Below are positions 32,918 to 42,015 of a stretch of 64,000 bases of DNA, piece by piece. The DNA is from Carboxylicivirga sp. GTDB taxonomy: Bacteria; Bacteroidota; Bacteroidia; Bacteroidales; Marinilabiliaceae. Within the stretch, counting starts at the first letter, position 1. Each line of letters begins with the position of its first letter. The DNA lies in contig JAOARW010000105.1 in NCBI GenBank assembly GCA_025210475.1, positions 1 to 64,000 on the forward strand, written 5' to 3'. The notes beneath the pieces were generated by a model. It saw nothing but the letters and a program-made list of their open reading frames with translations. It made no database searches and had not been told where the DNA came from. Both the position numbers and the translations under genes were made by a program.

Positions 32918-34498
32918 TCACAATTCATTTGATTCAAGTTCTTTTCGTTTGTAGGCATTAATTAACCGAGCCAAAGTGTGAATGAGAACACCCGCCATAG
33001 CTCCCCATAATAAAAGGTTACCAATCAGATCAATCCAATCATTTTTATCGCGTCCAGGCAGATAAAAGTCATTCAGAGCTGCCAGTCGGCCATTTTCTCT
33101 CACGTGGCAATCATTGCAGGATAAAGCCTGTTCTTTAGGAGATACCATGTGATTGATTGGCCAATACATTTCGGTTTCGATAAATTCAAACTCGCCACTA
33201 AATGGTAATCCTACACCTTTCATACCCGCTTCTGCTGCCAGTTTCCAGTCAAAATCTTTCCAATAAGCACTGTCGCCTTTTGCTTCGGCATATACTTTGG
33301 GTTGAATCAGCATTTTGGTGTTAGGATCATATATTTGATCGCCTCGGTGTACTTTTACAGGATATATTTTTGATCGCTCATCAGTGGCAGAGCCCAATAA
33401 TCGATTGACCTGAACCGGTACTGAGCTTACGGTATCGCCCAAAGCATAATGTTGCGCATTGCCATTAAACCACATGTATTCAGGCTCAACGTTAGTAGCC
33501 CATTCAAACTTTCCCTTAATTGATAAGTAAGTATGGTTGCCTAATGAATCTTCTTCATGGTACGGATTACCTTTTTCGTCGAGCTTACCGGCTTCTGACC
33601 AGCGCCAGGCCATTTTTGTAGCATTTTCTTTAGCATAGCTTGGAATATGACATGTTTGGCACGATACTTTGGAGAAGTGTCGGTTCAATACATCATCCAA
33701 ATGAGGTTTATTGGTATGGCATTCTTCGCAGCGCATGCGATTAACATCGGTTGATGACACAGAATAAAGTTTACCTTTTATCTGGTGTTTATCAGCTGAG
33801 TGACAGTCAACGCAATCCATGTTAATGCCATTGGCGGCCATGTGCACATCGGTGTTTCTATCGCATGATAAAAGTGCTTCTTCCAGATCGCCGTGTTTTA
33901 CATTGTTGCCACCGCCGCTATAGAAGTGACAGGCACCACAGTTGATTTTACTTGGGCGTCCAACACTTTGAGCAACCTTACCAAGATTTACGCTACGATC
34001 CGGATATCCCGACATAGAGGCGCCTTTGATGTATTCTTCACTTTGATCGTGGCAAACCATGCAGTCAACATTTCGGGCATTGTTAAAGTCGAAGGTATTG
34101 TGCGACATCCCAAATCCAATGTGACATTTGGCACATGCCTGTTCATTGGTGCTGGCTCCGATACAAAAGTTATTCAACACATTTTTCTTACCCATTTTTG
34201 AGATGCCTTTCCCTTCAACATAGGCAATGCGTTCCCAGTTCCAATGGCTTGAATGCATTATCTCTTCATGTCTTTTATTATGACATGTTAAACAGGCTTC
34301 GGTTACTTCCTGAGGAGTCTTAAATTCCTTTTGGAGTAATTGGAATTGGCTGTGATCAACCGATTGGGTAGGCTTATTGGCGAACTCTTGTTTTAGCTCG
34401 TACTGCGATAAATTAAGCGGTTTATCGTGGTGAAAGAAATTTACCAACAATAAAACAATCACCGTAATTAGTACAGAAAAGGTTATCGTTTTATTCAT
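32918..34498 (-). CDS. Octaheme cytochrome c, tetrathionate reductase (OTR) family
   Basis: This 526-residue protein has an N-terminal anchor or signal helix (residues 5-21), exactly eight CxxCH heme motifs (CLTCH, CAKCH, CMVCH, CGACH, CVDCH, CEECH, CQTCH, CNDCH) and a C-terminal membrane helix (about 492-514). The FCIGASTNEQACAKCH stretch before heme 2 is typical of OTR. Members reduce tetrathionate, nitrite or hydroxylamine in vitro; the true substrate is often uncertain. With a cytochrome b and sulfur transporters in the same operon, respiratory reduction of a sulfur compound is likely. It is the first gene of the operon. Confidence 0.92.
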   Translation of the reverse strand: MNKTITFSVLITVIVLLLVNFFHHDKPLNLSQYELKQEFANKPTQSVDHSQFQLLQKEFKTPQEVTEACLTCHNKRHEEIMHSSHWNWERIAYVEGKGISKMGKKNVLNNFCIGASTNEQACAKCHIGFGMSHNTFDFNNARNVDCMVCHDQSEEYIKGASMSGYPDRSVNLGKVAQSVGRPSKINCGACHFYSGGGNNVKHGDLEEALLSCDRNTDVHMAANGINMDCVDCHSADKHQIKGKLYSVSSTDVNRMRCEECHTNKPHLDDVLNRHFSKVSCQTCHIPSYAKENATKMAWRWSEAGKLDEKGNPYHEEDSLGNHTYLSIKGKFEWATNVEPEYMWFNGNAQHYALGDTVSSVPVQVNRLLGSATDERSKIYPVKVHRGDQIYDPNTKMLIQPKVYAEAKGDSAYWKDFDWKLAAEAGMKGVGLPFSGEFEFIETEMYWPINHMVSPKEQALSCNDCHVRENGRLAALNDFYLPGRDKNDWIDLIGNLLLWGAMAGVLIHTLARLINAYKRKELESNEL

Positions 34499-34590
34499 GC
34501 TTTAGATTTAAATTTTTCAGTAAACCACATTGTTCCAAATACTGAAGATATATGAATTTACTGTGTTGATATTGAATAATCCAAAAGCAA

Positions 34591-34637
34591 AAATATATAG
34601 ATATTTACATATGACGAGTTAAATATGTAGATATTTA
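34591..34637. repeat. Two direct repeats 30 bases apart upstream of the OTR operon
   Basis: AAATATATAGATATTTA (34591-34607) recurs as AAATATGTAGATATTTA (34621-34637) with one change. The repeat-to-repeat distance of 30 bases is close to three helical turns, as for a regulator binding on one face of the DNA. The site lies about 95-140 bases before the OTR start and equally close to the end of the next gene. The rest of 34499-34741 is AT-rich with no gene. Confidence 0.55.
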
Positions 34638-34741
34638 GATAATTTAGATTGAGTCTTATTAATAATAAAAGAATCAACCTTTAATAATGTGTATAATATT
34701 AAGTAATTAAGGCGTGTTGTATGGAGTTAAAATAACTACGT

Positions 34742-36067
34742 TTATTGCTTTCCTTTGAAAATATAGCCTAGCTTCTCAACTTCTACTTTGATTGTGTTGT
34801 CCATGAGACTTTCGCATTCGATGCTAACGGAGTTGGTGTCAGGATTTGCAATAACACTGTTTACATCCTTCAATTGTAAAAGTGCCTGCTCTACATTGTT
34901 TTTACAATGACTGCATGTCATGCCTTCCACAATGTATGTTTGAGTAACCAAAGGTTTAGCAACTGTAAACGATGAAAAGTCTGCAGGCATCGGCGATGCA
35001 TTTGCTACAATAGATTGATTTTGTGTTTTCTTGATCGTTTGGACAATCTTAGTTTTGCTTTGGAATTTTTTAAAATAACCATAAATAATCAAACTAATCA
35101 GTGTAATAGTACATGTCAAATGAAACCAATAGGGCATCAATTCGTGGTGATGTAAATGTTTAGCATCTGAGAATAAAGTGAACCATTCACGTGGCAGGAA
35201 ATTATTAATGATTGTACCAAAAATAAATGCTCCGCCTATAATTGAACTGAGGTAAGCCAGGAGAGTTTTGCCACCAAAAACATTTTTAATCACGGTAATG
35301 GTTGCTGCGTTGGTTGCCGGGCCAGCCATTAATAATACCAGAGCAGCACCTGGCGAAAGGCCTTTTAGCATCAATACTGCCGCAATTGGTACTGAGGCTG
35401 TTGCGCAAATATAAAGTGGTGCAGATGCAGCTAATATCACAAGCATACTTAACCATTCATTTGCCAAATAGGCATTAAAGAAATCATCTGGAATCAAAGT
35501 GTCTAATAGTGCGGCTATGAGAATGCCAATGATCAGCCATTTGGCTATATCCATCAAGAATTCATTAAAACCATATCTAAATATTTCCTTGAACTTATTA
35601 CCTCCTAAAGAATTTGTGGAACTAACACTTTTTTTATTCTCGGCATTGATTTCTTTGTGAGTAGTGAAGTTGGTAATTATTCCTCCTGCAACACCAGTAA
35701 TTAAAGCAACAATTACTCTAATAATAGCAAAGGGCAAACCGAGTAAAGAGTAGGTTACTAAAACGGAATCAACCCCTGTTTGTGGTGTGGAAATCAAAAA
35801 TGATATGCTTGATCCTTTTGAGGCTCCAGTGCGATAAAATGAAATGCCGGTCGGTATTACACCACATGAGCACAATGGAAGTGGAATGCCCAAAAGTGCA
35901 GTATTAACGGCCGATCGCCAATTGTTTTGTCCCATGTATCGATCAATCCATCTTTTAGGAAACCAGACCTTTAGAATGCCTGCAAAAAGAAACCCCAATA
36001 AAAGGTATGGAGCCATTGAGTTTAGCAATTCGATCAATGAATGAAAATAGGATGTAAACAATTGCAT
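34742..36067 (-). CDS. SO_0444-type Cu/Zn efflux permease with C-terminal HMA domain
   Basis: This protein is 441 residues long from the ATG at 36067; the longer frame needs a TTG at 36091. It is a PF03773 permease with about ten helices and the motif LPLCSCGVIPTG (about residues 62-73), followed by a heavy-metal-associated domain with GMTCSHC (about 385-391) at the C-terminus. This permease-HMA fusion is the SO_0444 type, predicted to export copper or zinc. It is not under the GTTCGT palindrome of the arsenic locus. It is followed upstream by a BFD-like iron-sulfur gene on the same strand. Confidence 0.85.
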   Translation of the reverse strand: MQLFTSYFHSLIELLNSMAPYLLLGFLFAGILKVWFPKRWIDRYMGQNNWRSAVNTALLGIPLPLCSCGVIPTGISFYRTGASKGSSISFLISTPQTGVDSVLVTYSLLGLPFAIIRVIVALITGVAGGIITNFTTHKEINAENKKSVSSTNSLGGNKFKEIFRYGFNEFLMDIAKWLIIGILIAALLDTLIPDDFFNAYLANEWLSMLVILAASAPLYICATASVPIAAVLMLKGLSPGAALVLLMAGPATNAATITVIKNVFGGKTLLAYLSSIIGGAFIFGTIINNFLPREWFTLFSDAKHLHHHELMPYWFHLTCTITLISLIIYGYFKKFQSKTKIVQTIKKTQNQSIVANASPMPADFSSFTVAKPLVTQTYIVEGMTCSHCKNNVEQALLQLKDVNSVIANPDTNSVSIECESLMDNTIKVEVEKLGYIFKGKQ

Positions 36068-36139
36068 CTTTAGTCGTTTTAGGAAGAACAAAATGTTTTC
36101 AGGAAAGTTTGCTAATTGTAGCTTTAACTTTTTTAATAA

Positions 36140-36331
36140 TTATTTCGTGACTTCTATAGCTGCATTTTGCTTCTCAATCATTGCTTCAATTTTTGAAATA
36201 CATCTACCACAATTGCATGCAGCACCCGTTTCGCTTTGTATCAATTCTAAGGTAGGATTCTCATTATTATTTAAAACTTCTAATATTTGCTCATCACGAA
36301 TACCGGAGCATAAGCAGATTAATCGACTCAT
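36140..36331 (-). CDS. BFD-like [2Fe-2S]-binding protein
   Basis: This 63-residue protein has the four-cysteine pattern CLC near residues 6-8 and CNCGRC at about 39-44. This is the CxC-x(31)-CxxC arrangement of bacterioferritin-associated ferredoxins, which bind one [2Fe-2S] cluster. BFD proteins pass electrons to release stored iron, and related domains also act as small redox partners. It precedes the metal exporter gene by about 70 bases and may be transcribed with it, which suggests a role in metal or iron homeostasis. No bacterioferritin is nearby. Confidence 0.88.
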   Translation of the reverse strand: MSRLICLCSGIRDEQILEVLNNNENPTLELIQSETGAACNCGRCISKIEAMIEKQNAAIEVTK

Positions 36332-36865
36332 GTTATTTTTTTTGCGAAATTACATTTTTTATTTCAAGCCAATATAAATGGGAAGAATATGGATGTTGTG
36401 TTAATAAAAATTAACAAAAATTTATAAAAATTTTGCATTTTCCATTCATTCGCTTATTTTTGGTTAGTTCTTTGATTTATAGGATTTGATAATTGAGAAT
36501 TAATTTAGAAGCAATATTTATAAATCGAAATATAAATAATGAGTATTGTTTCAAATTATAAATAATATACTTTTGCAATGTCAATTTCGCCAGTTGACAT
36601 TTGTTAAGAGAACAAAACACAATTAAAAAGAAGTTTAACCTTTATCGCCATTATTAACTTTTTAAACCTTTAATCATGTACGCTAGAAACCGTTACTTTC
36701 GAAAAAAGACATTCAATTAAATTTTATGTTTTCTAAGATGGAGACATTTGTGTGTATTCGCCAGTACATGCAATAAGGTCTTATTAGAAAGCGATTCTAT
36801 GAACTGTATCGATGCATAAGTGTGTCGGTATTTAATCACTATTATTAACTTAAACCTTTTGTTTT
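36332..36865 (+). promoter_or_regulatory. Long leader and promoter of the second SusC/SusD pair
   Basis: TTG (36546-36548), 19 bases, then TACTTTTG (36568-36575) form a very good Bacteroidota promoter. Directly after it, AATGTCAA (36577-36584) and TTGACATT (36594-36601) make a perfect 8-bp inverted repeat over the start site. The transcript would have an untranslated leader of about 280 bases. It contains two very short ATG frames, 36676-36720 (14 codons, basic) and 36726-36776 (16 codons). The block ATTATTAAC-TTTAAACCTTT occurs before the first of these and again just before the SusC ATG. No larger gene is present. Confidence 0.6.
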
Positions 36866-39800
36866 ATGCGCAGATTAGCATTAATCGCGTCCCTGATTTT
36901 ATTCGTGGGACTGAACGCAGTGTTTGCTCAAACAACAACCATTACCGGTAAGGTAACTGATAGCGAATCAGGAGAAGCTATACCGGGTGTATCCGTTGTT
37001 GTAAGAGGAACAACTATTGGTACCGTTACAAATGTTGACGGTAACTATTCATTAAGTGTACCAGATGATGCAACAAATTTATTGTTCTCATTTGTTGGTA
37101 TGACAACTCAAGACATAACTATTGCTGGACAAACCGTAATCAACGTTGATATGGTAAGTGAAGCTATAGGTGTTGATGAGGTTATTGTAACAGCTTTAGG
37201 TCTTCAGGTAAATAAAGACAAGATGGCTAGTTCAAGCTCATCAATTAAATCAGATGCATTAGCTAATACCGGTGAATCCGGAGTAATTCAGAGTTTGGCT
37301 GGTAAGTCTTCTGGTTTAACAATCGTAAAGAATACTGGTGACCCGGGTGCGGGGGCTTATATTCAGATTCGTGGACAAAACTCGATTACAGGTAGTATAC
37401 AGCCATTAGTTGTTGTTGATGGTGTACCAATGATTAACTCATCTAGGGGTGGTGATATTGATGGTGTTGTTCAGCAGTCGCGTATGAATGACTTAAACCC
37501 TAATGATATTCAATCCATTGATGTGCTAAAAGGTGCTGCTGCAGCTGCTGTTTGGGGAACTCGTGCAGCAAATGGTGTAATCGTTATTACAACCAAAGCT
37601 GGTAAAGCTGGTTCGGCTAAGAAAGTACAAGTTAACGTATACGGAAACTTCTCTTGGGATGAAGTAAGTATAGAGCATAAAAAGCAGAACATATACGGAC
37701 AAGGTATTAATGGTAATTTTGTTGCAAACAGAGGTGAGAGTTGGGGAGACAAAATTGCTGATAGATCCGGAGGTGATGATGCTGTAGATACTGGAGGTGG
37801 TTATTTTGAGGCTACAGATGGAACAAAATACTATCCAATAACTGAGAAAAGATCTAAAGAAGTTTACAACGATTCTAACAGAGATCAGGTATTTAGAACT
37901 GGATTTACACGTGAAATCGGTGGTAGTTTGGCTCTGAATGGAGATCGTAGTAGTTCATTTATCAGTTTATCTAACTGGGATCAGGAAGGTGTAATTAATG
38001 GAAATTCTGATTACAAGAGAACAACTTTAAGAATTAACTATACTTCCAACCCTACTGATAAAATCAGATTTAAACTGAACACATTTTATTCTGGAATCTC
38101 CAGTGATCGTATTCAACAGGGATCTAACCTGAATGGTTTATACTTAGGTTATCTTAGAACATCGCCAGACTTTGATAACACTCATTATAAAGGAACATAT
38201 TATGCAGCCGACGGAACGCCTAATGTAAACGCACATCGTTCTTATCGTCGTTATTTAGGTGATCGTCCACCAACCTATAATAACCCAGGTTGGACAATTA
38301 ATGAGCAGAAAAACACCTCAAATGTACAGAGGGTAATGATTAATCCAGAATTGCAATTGGATTTAGTAGAGGGAATTAACACTTCATCTAAACTGACAAT
38401 GCGATATGGACTGGATTTATCAAATGATAAAAGACATACGTTTTTCCCAGTTAATTCGGCTGCTGATTTCTCTACAGGATATTTTTCTGAAGAATGGTTA
38501 ATTGAAAAAGAAAGTACTTTTGAAACGTTCGCCAGAACAGTTCATTCATTTGGTGACAATACACTTTCATGGATTATTGGAGGACAATATAATGTTCGTA
38601 ATTATAATTACTTAGGTGGCGATATGGCTCCGTTTATTAACCAGGTTGATCAAATTTACGATTTCTCAAATGCAACTGCAGCTAACAAAACGCCTTCAAA
38701 ATACGAAGAGGAACAAAGAACGTTAGCAGGATATTTAGTTGCTAATCTGGATTTATATGATCAAGTATTTTTAGAAGCGACATTGCGAACTGAAAAATCA
38801 AATGCGTTTAAAGATGCAATTTTTTACCCTTCTTTCTCGGCAGGATGGCAATTTACAAAAATGTTAACACCAAGTGAGTTTTTAACTTTTGGTAAGTTAC
38901 GAGCTTCTGTTGGAACTGTGGGTGTTGAGCCTCCATTGTATATTTCAGGAACTGATATTGTAAGTGCATCTGTTGCATCTGGATGGGGACCTTCATTGGA
39001 TGCTTCATATTACGGAGGTGGATTACAAAGATCTACCGTTCAGGGTAATCCTAATATCGAACCGGAAAAGAAAACTGAGTTTGAAATTGGTACAGATATG
39101 CGTTTCCTTAACGATTATTTATCGTTGGCCTTCACGTATTACCAAAATAAAACGAAAGGTGCGATTTTTGCAGTTGATGTACCTGCTTCAACAGGATATT
39201 CCAGTAAGTTTGAAAATGCTGCTGAGCTTTCAAACAAAGGTGTTGAAATCGATTTGACTGGTTCAATCATAAAGGCCGGAGATTTTAAATGGGACGTATT
39301 ACTTAACTTCTCAAAGAATGAGAATATGGTTGAAGACCTTAAGGGTGTTAAATCAATTTTCCTTAATGGTTTTACCGGCACATCTTCAAGAGCTGTTGAA
39401 GGTGAGGCATTAGGAGCTCTTTGGGGCGGTAAGTGGGCCAGAAATACAGATGGTTCATTGGATTTAGACGCAAATGGTTTTCCAAAACAAGCTTTGGAAG
39501 AAGGAGTTATTGGAGATCCGAATCCAGATTGGAGAGGTGGTTTAGGTACTACTCTGTCATACAAGGGCTTAAGTTTTAATGTTCTGTTTGAAACCTCACA
39601 AGGAGGTGATATGTGGGCTGGTTCAGAAGCAGTATTGAGGCACTTTGGTATTGCACCAAAAACAGCTAATGAAGTGACTTTAACTTCCGATGTGAAAAAC
39701 TATGCTGGAGAAACAATTGCTTCAGGATCTACAGTACGAGGTAACCTTCATGATTTTGGAGCCGGAAATGTGCTATTAGACCAATCTTGGTATACTGGTT

Positions 39801-40096
39801 TAGGTGGTGGTTTTGGCTCTGTTTCAGAAGACTTTATTCACGACGCTTCGTATGTGAGGTTAAGAGAGATATCTCTTACTTATAGTGTTCCTAAGAGCTT
39901 TTTGGCTCCTTTGAAAGTTTCAAGTATAGATCTTAGTTTAATTGGTCGAAACTTGGCATTATGGTCTGATTTTGCTGATGAATTCGGTGTTGACCCTGAA
40001 ACAAACTTGACTGGTGTATCTAACGGTCGTGGTTTAGATTACTTTACAAACCCAAGTACACAGTCTTACATGGTTAAAATTAATATTGGATTCTAA
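36866..40096 (+). CDS. SusC/RagA-type TonB-dependent outer-membrane transporter
   Basis: This 1076-residue protein has a signal peptide ending LNAVFAQ (about residue 22), a CarboxypepD_reg-like domain (TITGKVTDSESG ... DGNYSLSV, about 24-100), a plug with the conserved WGTRAANGVIVITTKAG stretch (about 229-245) and a TonB-dependent beta-barrel ending INIGF. Its N-terminus is close to that of the SusC at 42016, suggesting shared ancestry. With the SusD-like lipoprotein 15 bases downstream it forms a transport pair, but no glycosidase, lyase or protease is encoded beside it. Its ligand is therefore unknown and need not be a glycan. Confidence 0.95.
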   Translation: MRRLALIASLILFVGLNAVFAQTTTITGKVTDSESGEAIPGVSVVVRGTTIGTVTNVDGNYSLSVPDDATNLLFSFVGMTTQDITIAGQTVINVDMVSEAIGVDEVIVTALGLQVNKDKMASSSSSIKSDALANTGESGVIQSLAGKSSGLTIVKNTGDPGAGAYIQIRGQNSITGSIQPLVVVDGVPMINSSRGGDIDGVVQQSRMNDLNPNDIQSIDVLKGAAAAAVWGTRAANGVIVITTKAGKAGSAKKVQVNVYGNFSWDEVSIEHKKQNIYGQGINGNFVANRGESWGDKIADRSGGDDAVDTGGGYFEATDGTKYYPITEKRSKEVYNDSNRDQVFRTGFTREIGGSLALNGDRSSSFISLSNWDQEGVINGNSDYKRTTLRINYTSNPTDKIRFKLNTFYSGISSDRIQQGSNLNGLYLGYLRTSPDFDNTHYKGTYYAADGTPNVNAHRSYRRYLGDRPPTYNNPGWTINEQKNTSNVQRVMINPELQLDLVEGINTSSKLTMRYGLDLSNDKRHTFFPVNSAADFSTGYFSEEWLIEKESTFETFARTVHSFGDNTLSWIIGGQYNVRNYNYLGGDMAPFINQVDQIYDFSNATAANKTPSKYEEEQRTLAGYLVANLDLYDQVFLEATLRTEKSNAFKDAIFYPSFSAGWQFTKMLTPSEFLTFGKLRASVGTVGVEPPLYISGTDIVSASVASGWGPSLDASYYGGGLQRSTVQGNPNIEPEKKTEFEIGTDMRFLNDYLSLAFTYYQNKTKGAIFAVDVPASTGYSSKFENAAELSNKGVEIDLTGSIIKAGDFKWDVLLNFSKNENMVEDLKGVKSIFLNGFTGTSSRAVEGEALGALWGGKWARNTDGSLDLDANGFPKQALEEGVIGDPNPDWRGGLGTTLSYKGLSFNVLFETSQGGDMWAGSEAVLRHFGIAPKTANEVTLTSDVKNYAGETIASGSTVRGNLHDFGAGNVLLDQSWYTGLGGGFGSVSEDFIHDASYVRLREISLTYSVPKSFLAPLKVSSIDLSLIGRNLALWSDFADEFGVDPETNLTGVSNGRGLDYFTNPSTQSYMVKINIGF

Positions 40097-40110
40097 AAGA
40101 TTTTAATAAT

Positions 40111-41475
40111 ATGAAAAAGTACTATATATTTCTAATTACAGCCTTATTTGTACTTGGTGCGTGTAATGAGGTTGAAATAGATGAGATGGATCCGAATAAT
40201 TTCGCGGATGCAACTCCTGACTTACTGATTACAGGTCCTATGCTTTCCAATGCTTTAACCGTTGAAGGGGAGCTTGCTCGATTAGCAAACATTTTTACAA
40301 ATCAATTTACAGGAGCCGATCGTCAATACATCTCTTTTAATAGTTACAATGTAACAGCAGGTGATTTTGACAATGCTTGGGGAACTTTATATGCTGATGG
40401 TTTAGCTCAGTGTCGTTTAGTTCGCGAAAAAGCTATTGAAGCGAATGAAGATGCTCTTGAAGGAATTGCTATGATTGTGGAGGCAAGCTTGGCTGGAACT
40501 GCATTGTCTTTGTGGGGTGATGTACCTTATACAGAAGCAGCTGATGTTGAAACTTATCCGCAGCCAATGTTTGAAGCACAAACTGCAGTTATTGATAAGT
40601 TAGTAACTCTACTTGATGCGGCTATAGGTAAAGTAGGAGATGCAACTGTTGCAGATTTGGAGTTTGGAGCAGAAACAGTTGATCAGACGACTCGCAATAA
40701 TATGGTTTGGAGTGAAGTAGCTAATTCTTTAAAGGCGAAGTTGTTACTTATTAAGGGTGACTACGATGGCGCTAATACCGCAGCAAAGCTTGGTATTTCT
40801 GGAAGTAATGCTGATTGGTTAATCAACCATGACGATGGTGATGATTGGATTGATGGTAAGATGAACATTTATTGGAACTTCTGTGTTTGGAATCGTGATG
40901 GATATATGGGAGCCGGAGATGCGTATCTGCCTAATCTGTTGACGACCCGCGGAGATGCACGTAAGGATTATTATTACATTGATTGGTGGACATCTGATGG
41001 TAGTTTGTATCCATATGTTTGGTATGGTGGTATTTTCGAAAACTATGCTCCGTTCCCTGTAATTACATACTACGAAACCCAATTGATTATTGCAGAAACG
41101 GAATTGTTAGACAGCAGTCCAACAACAGCTCTTGAAGCATTAAACAATGTTCGTAATTATTGGGATGCAAGACTAGGAGATGGAGATGGAGCAACTTTTC
41201 CAGAATTTGAAGAAAGTGATTTTGCAAATGATGCAGAGCTTTTAACAGAAATTTTGACCGAGAAATATATCTCAATGTATGGCCAAATTGGTGCATTTGA
41301 TGATATGCGAAGAACAGATAATTATATTAATATTCCTTTAAAAGCAGGAGAAACACAGATGCCTGAGCGTTTTGTTTATCCTCAATCAGAAATAAACTCG
41401 AATGAGAATGTTCCTGCAATTGAAAGTATTTTTGTTCCAACAAAAGTAAACGAAGGAACTTATCCAGGAATATAA
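40111..41475 (+). CDS. SusD/RagB-type nutrient-binding lipoprotein (SusD-like subgroup)
   Basis: This 454-residue lipoprotein (LFVLGAC, Cys about 17) begins NEVEIDEMDPNNF after the cysteine. It shows the short helical core of the SusD-like_2 group (PF12771), with LWGDVPYTEAADVE (about 131-144) and YETQLIIAETELL near 327. It pairs with the SusC encoded 15 bases upstream and is the last gene of that unit: a strong terminator follows at 41539. In this subgroup the ligand ranges from glycans to peptides, so no substrate is assigned. Confidence 0.92.
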   Translation: MKKYYIFLITALFVLGACNEVEIDEMDPNNFADATPDLLITGPMLSNALTVEGELARLANIFTNQFTGADRQYISFNSYNVTAGDFDNAWGTLYADGLAQCRLVREKAIEANEDALEGIAMIVEASLAGTALSLWGDVPYTEAADVETYPQPMFEAQTAVIDKLVTLLDAAIGKVGDATVADLEFGAETVDQTTRNNMVWSEVANSLKAKLLLIKGDYDGANTAAKLGISGSNADWLINHDDGDDWIDGKMNIYWNFCVWNRDGYMGAGDAYLPNLLTTRGDARKDYYYIDWWTSDGSLYPYVWYGGIFENYAPFPVITYYETQLIIAETELLDSSPTTALEALNNVRNYWDARLGDGDGATFPEFEESDFANDAELLTEILTEKYISMYGQIGAFDDMRRTDNYINIPLKAGETQMPERFVYPQSEINSNENVPAIESIFVPTKVNEGTYPGI

Positions 41476-41538
41476 AATAAGATTTTATTAAACTTTTAAG
41501 CTGTGATGGAACGTAGATTAAAGGTTTAGTTGTGTGAG

Positions 41539-41573
41539 GAAGGGGTACCAAAGGGTACCCCTTCTGATTTTTA
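41539..41573 (+). terminator. Strong terminator after the second SusC/SusD pair
   Basis: GAAGGGGTACC pairs perfectly with GGTACCCCTTC (11 bp) around an AAAG loop, followed by TGATTTTTAT. It separates the two enzyme-free SusC/SusD systems. Confidence 0.9.
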
Positions 41574-42015
41574 TAAGATTAAAACTCCTCTTTTGATATT
41601 TAGAAAAAATATTAATAAAGGTTAAATATTGTAATTTCATATTAAAGTTGTAAATTGACATGACAAAAATCATAAAAATATCATTGTTGATTTTTGATAG
41701 GTTTTAAGATAACAGCCATTACGACTAAAATCGTATTAGCTTAAACCAAATATCTAGTCCCAATAGATTTGTATAAACCTGTAATGCCAATTTTATTTTG
41801 AACTGAGCACTGATTTGTATTGGATATTTTAAACCAATACATCTTAATAAGAGCAACAGAATAAGGTTTAGTTCATTGTAATTTTGATATTGCTGCTGAT
41901 AACAGTAACAAGGTAAAATCGCCTTGCATGCAAAGGTTTAATAGTTGTGTGGATTAAAAATATAATTAAGCCCATAGAGGCACTAATCACAATTATTAAT
42001 TAAAACCTTTAGTCT
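41574..42015 (+). promoter_or_regulatory. Leader region of the third SusC/SusD system
   Basis: No gene is seen. TAATTTTG at 41879-41886 matches the -7 consensus (no good -33), giving a leader of about 120 bases. The last 30 bases before the ATG (AATCACAATTATTAAT, then AAAACCTTTAGT) closely match the block before the SusC gene at 36866. The remainder is AT-rich. Confidence 0.45.
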
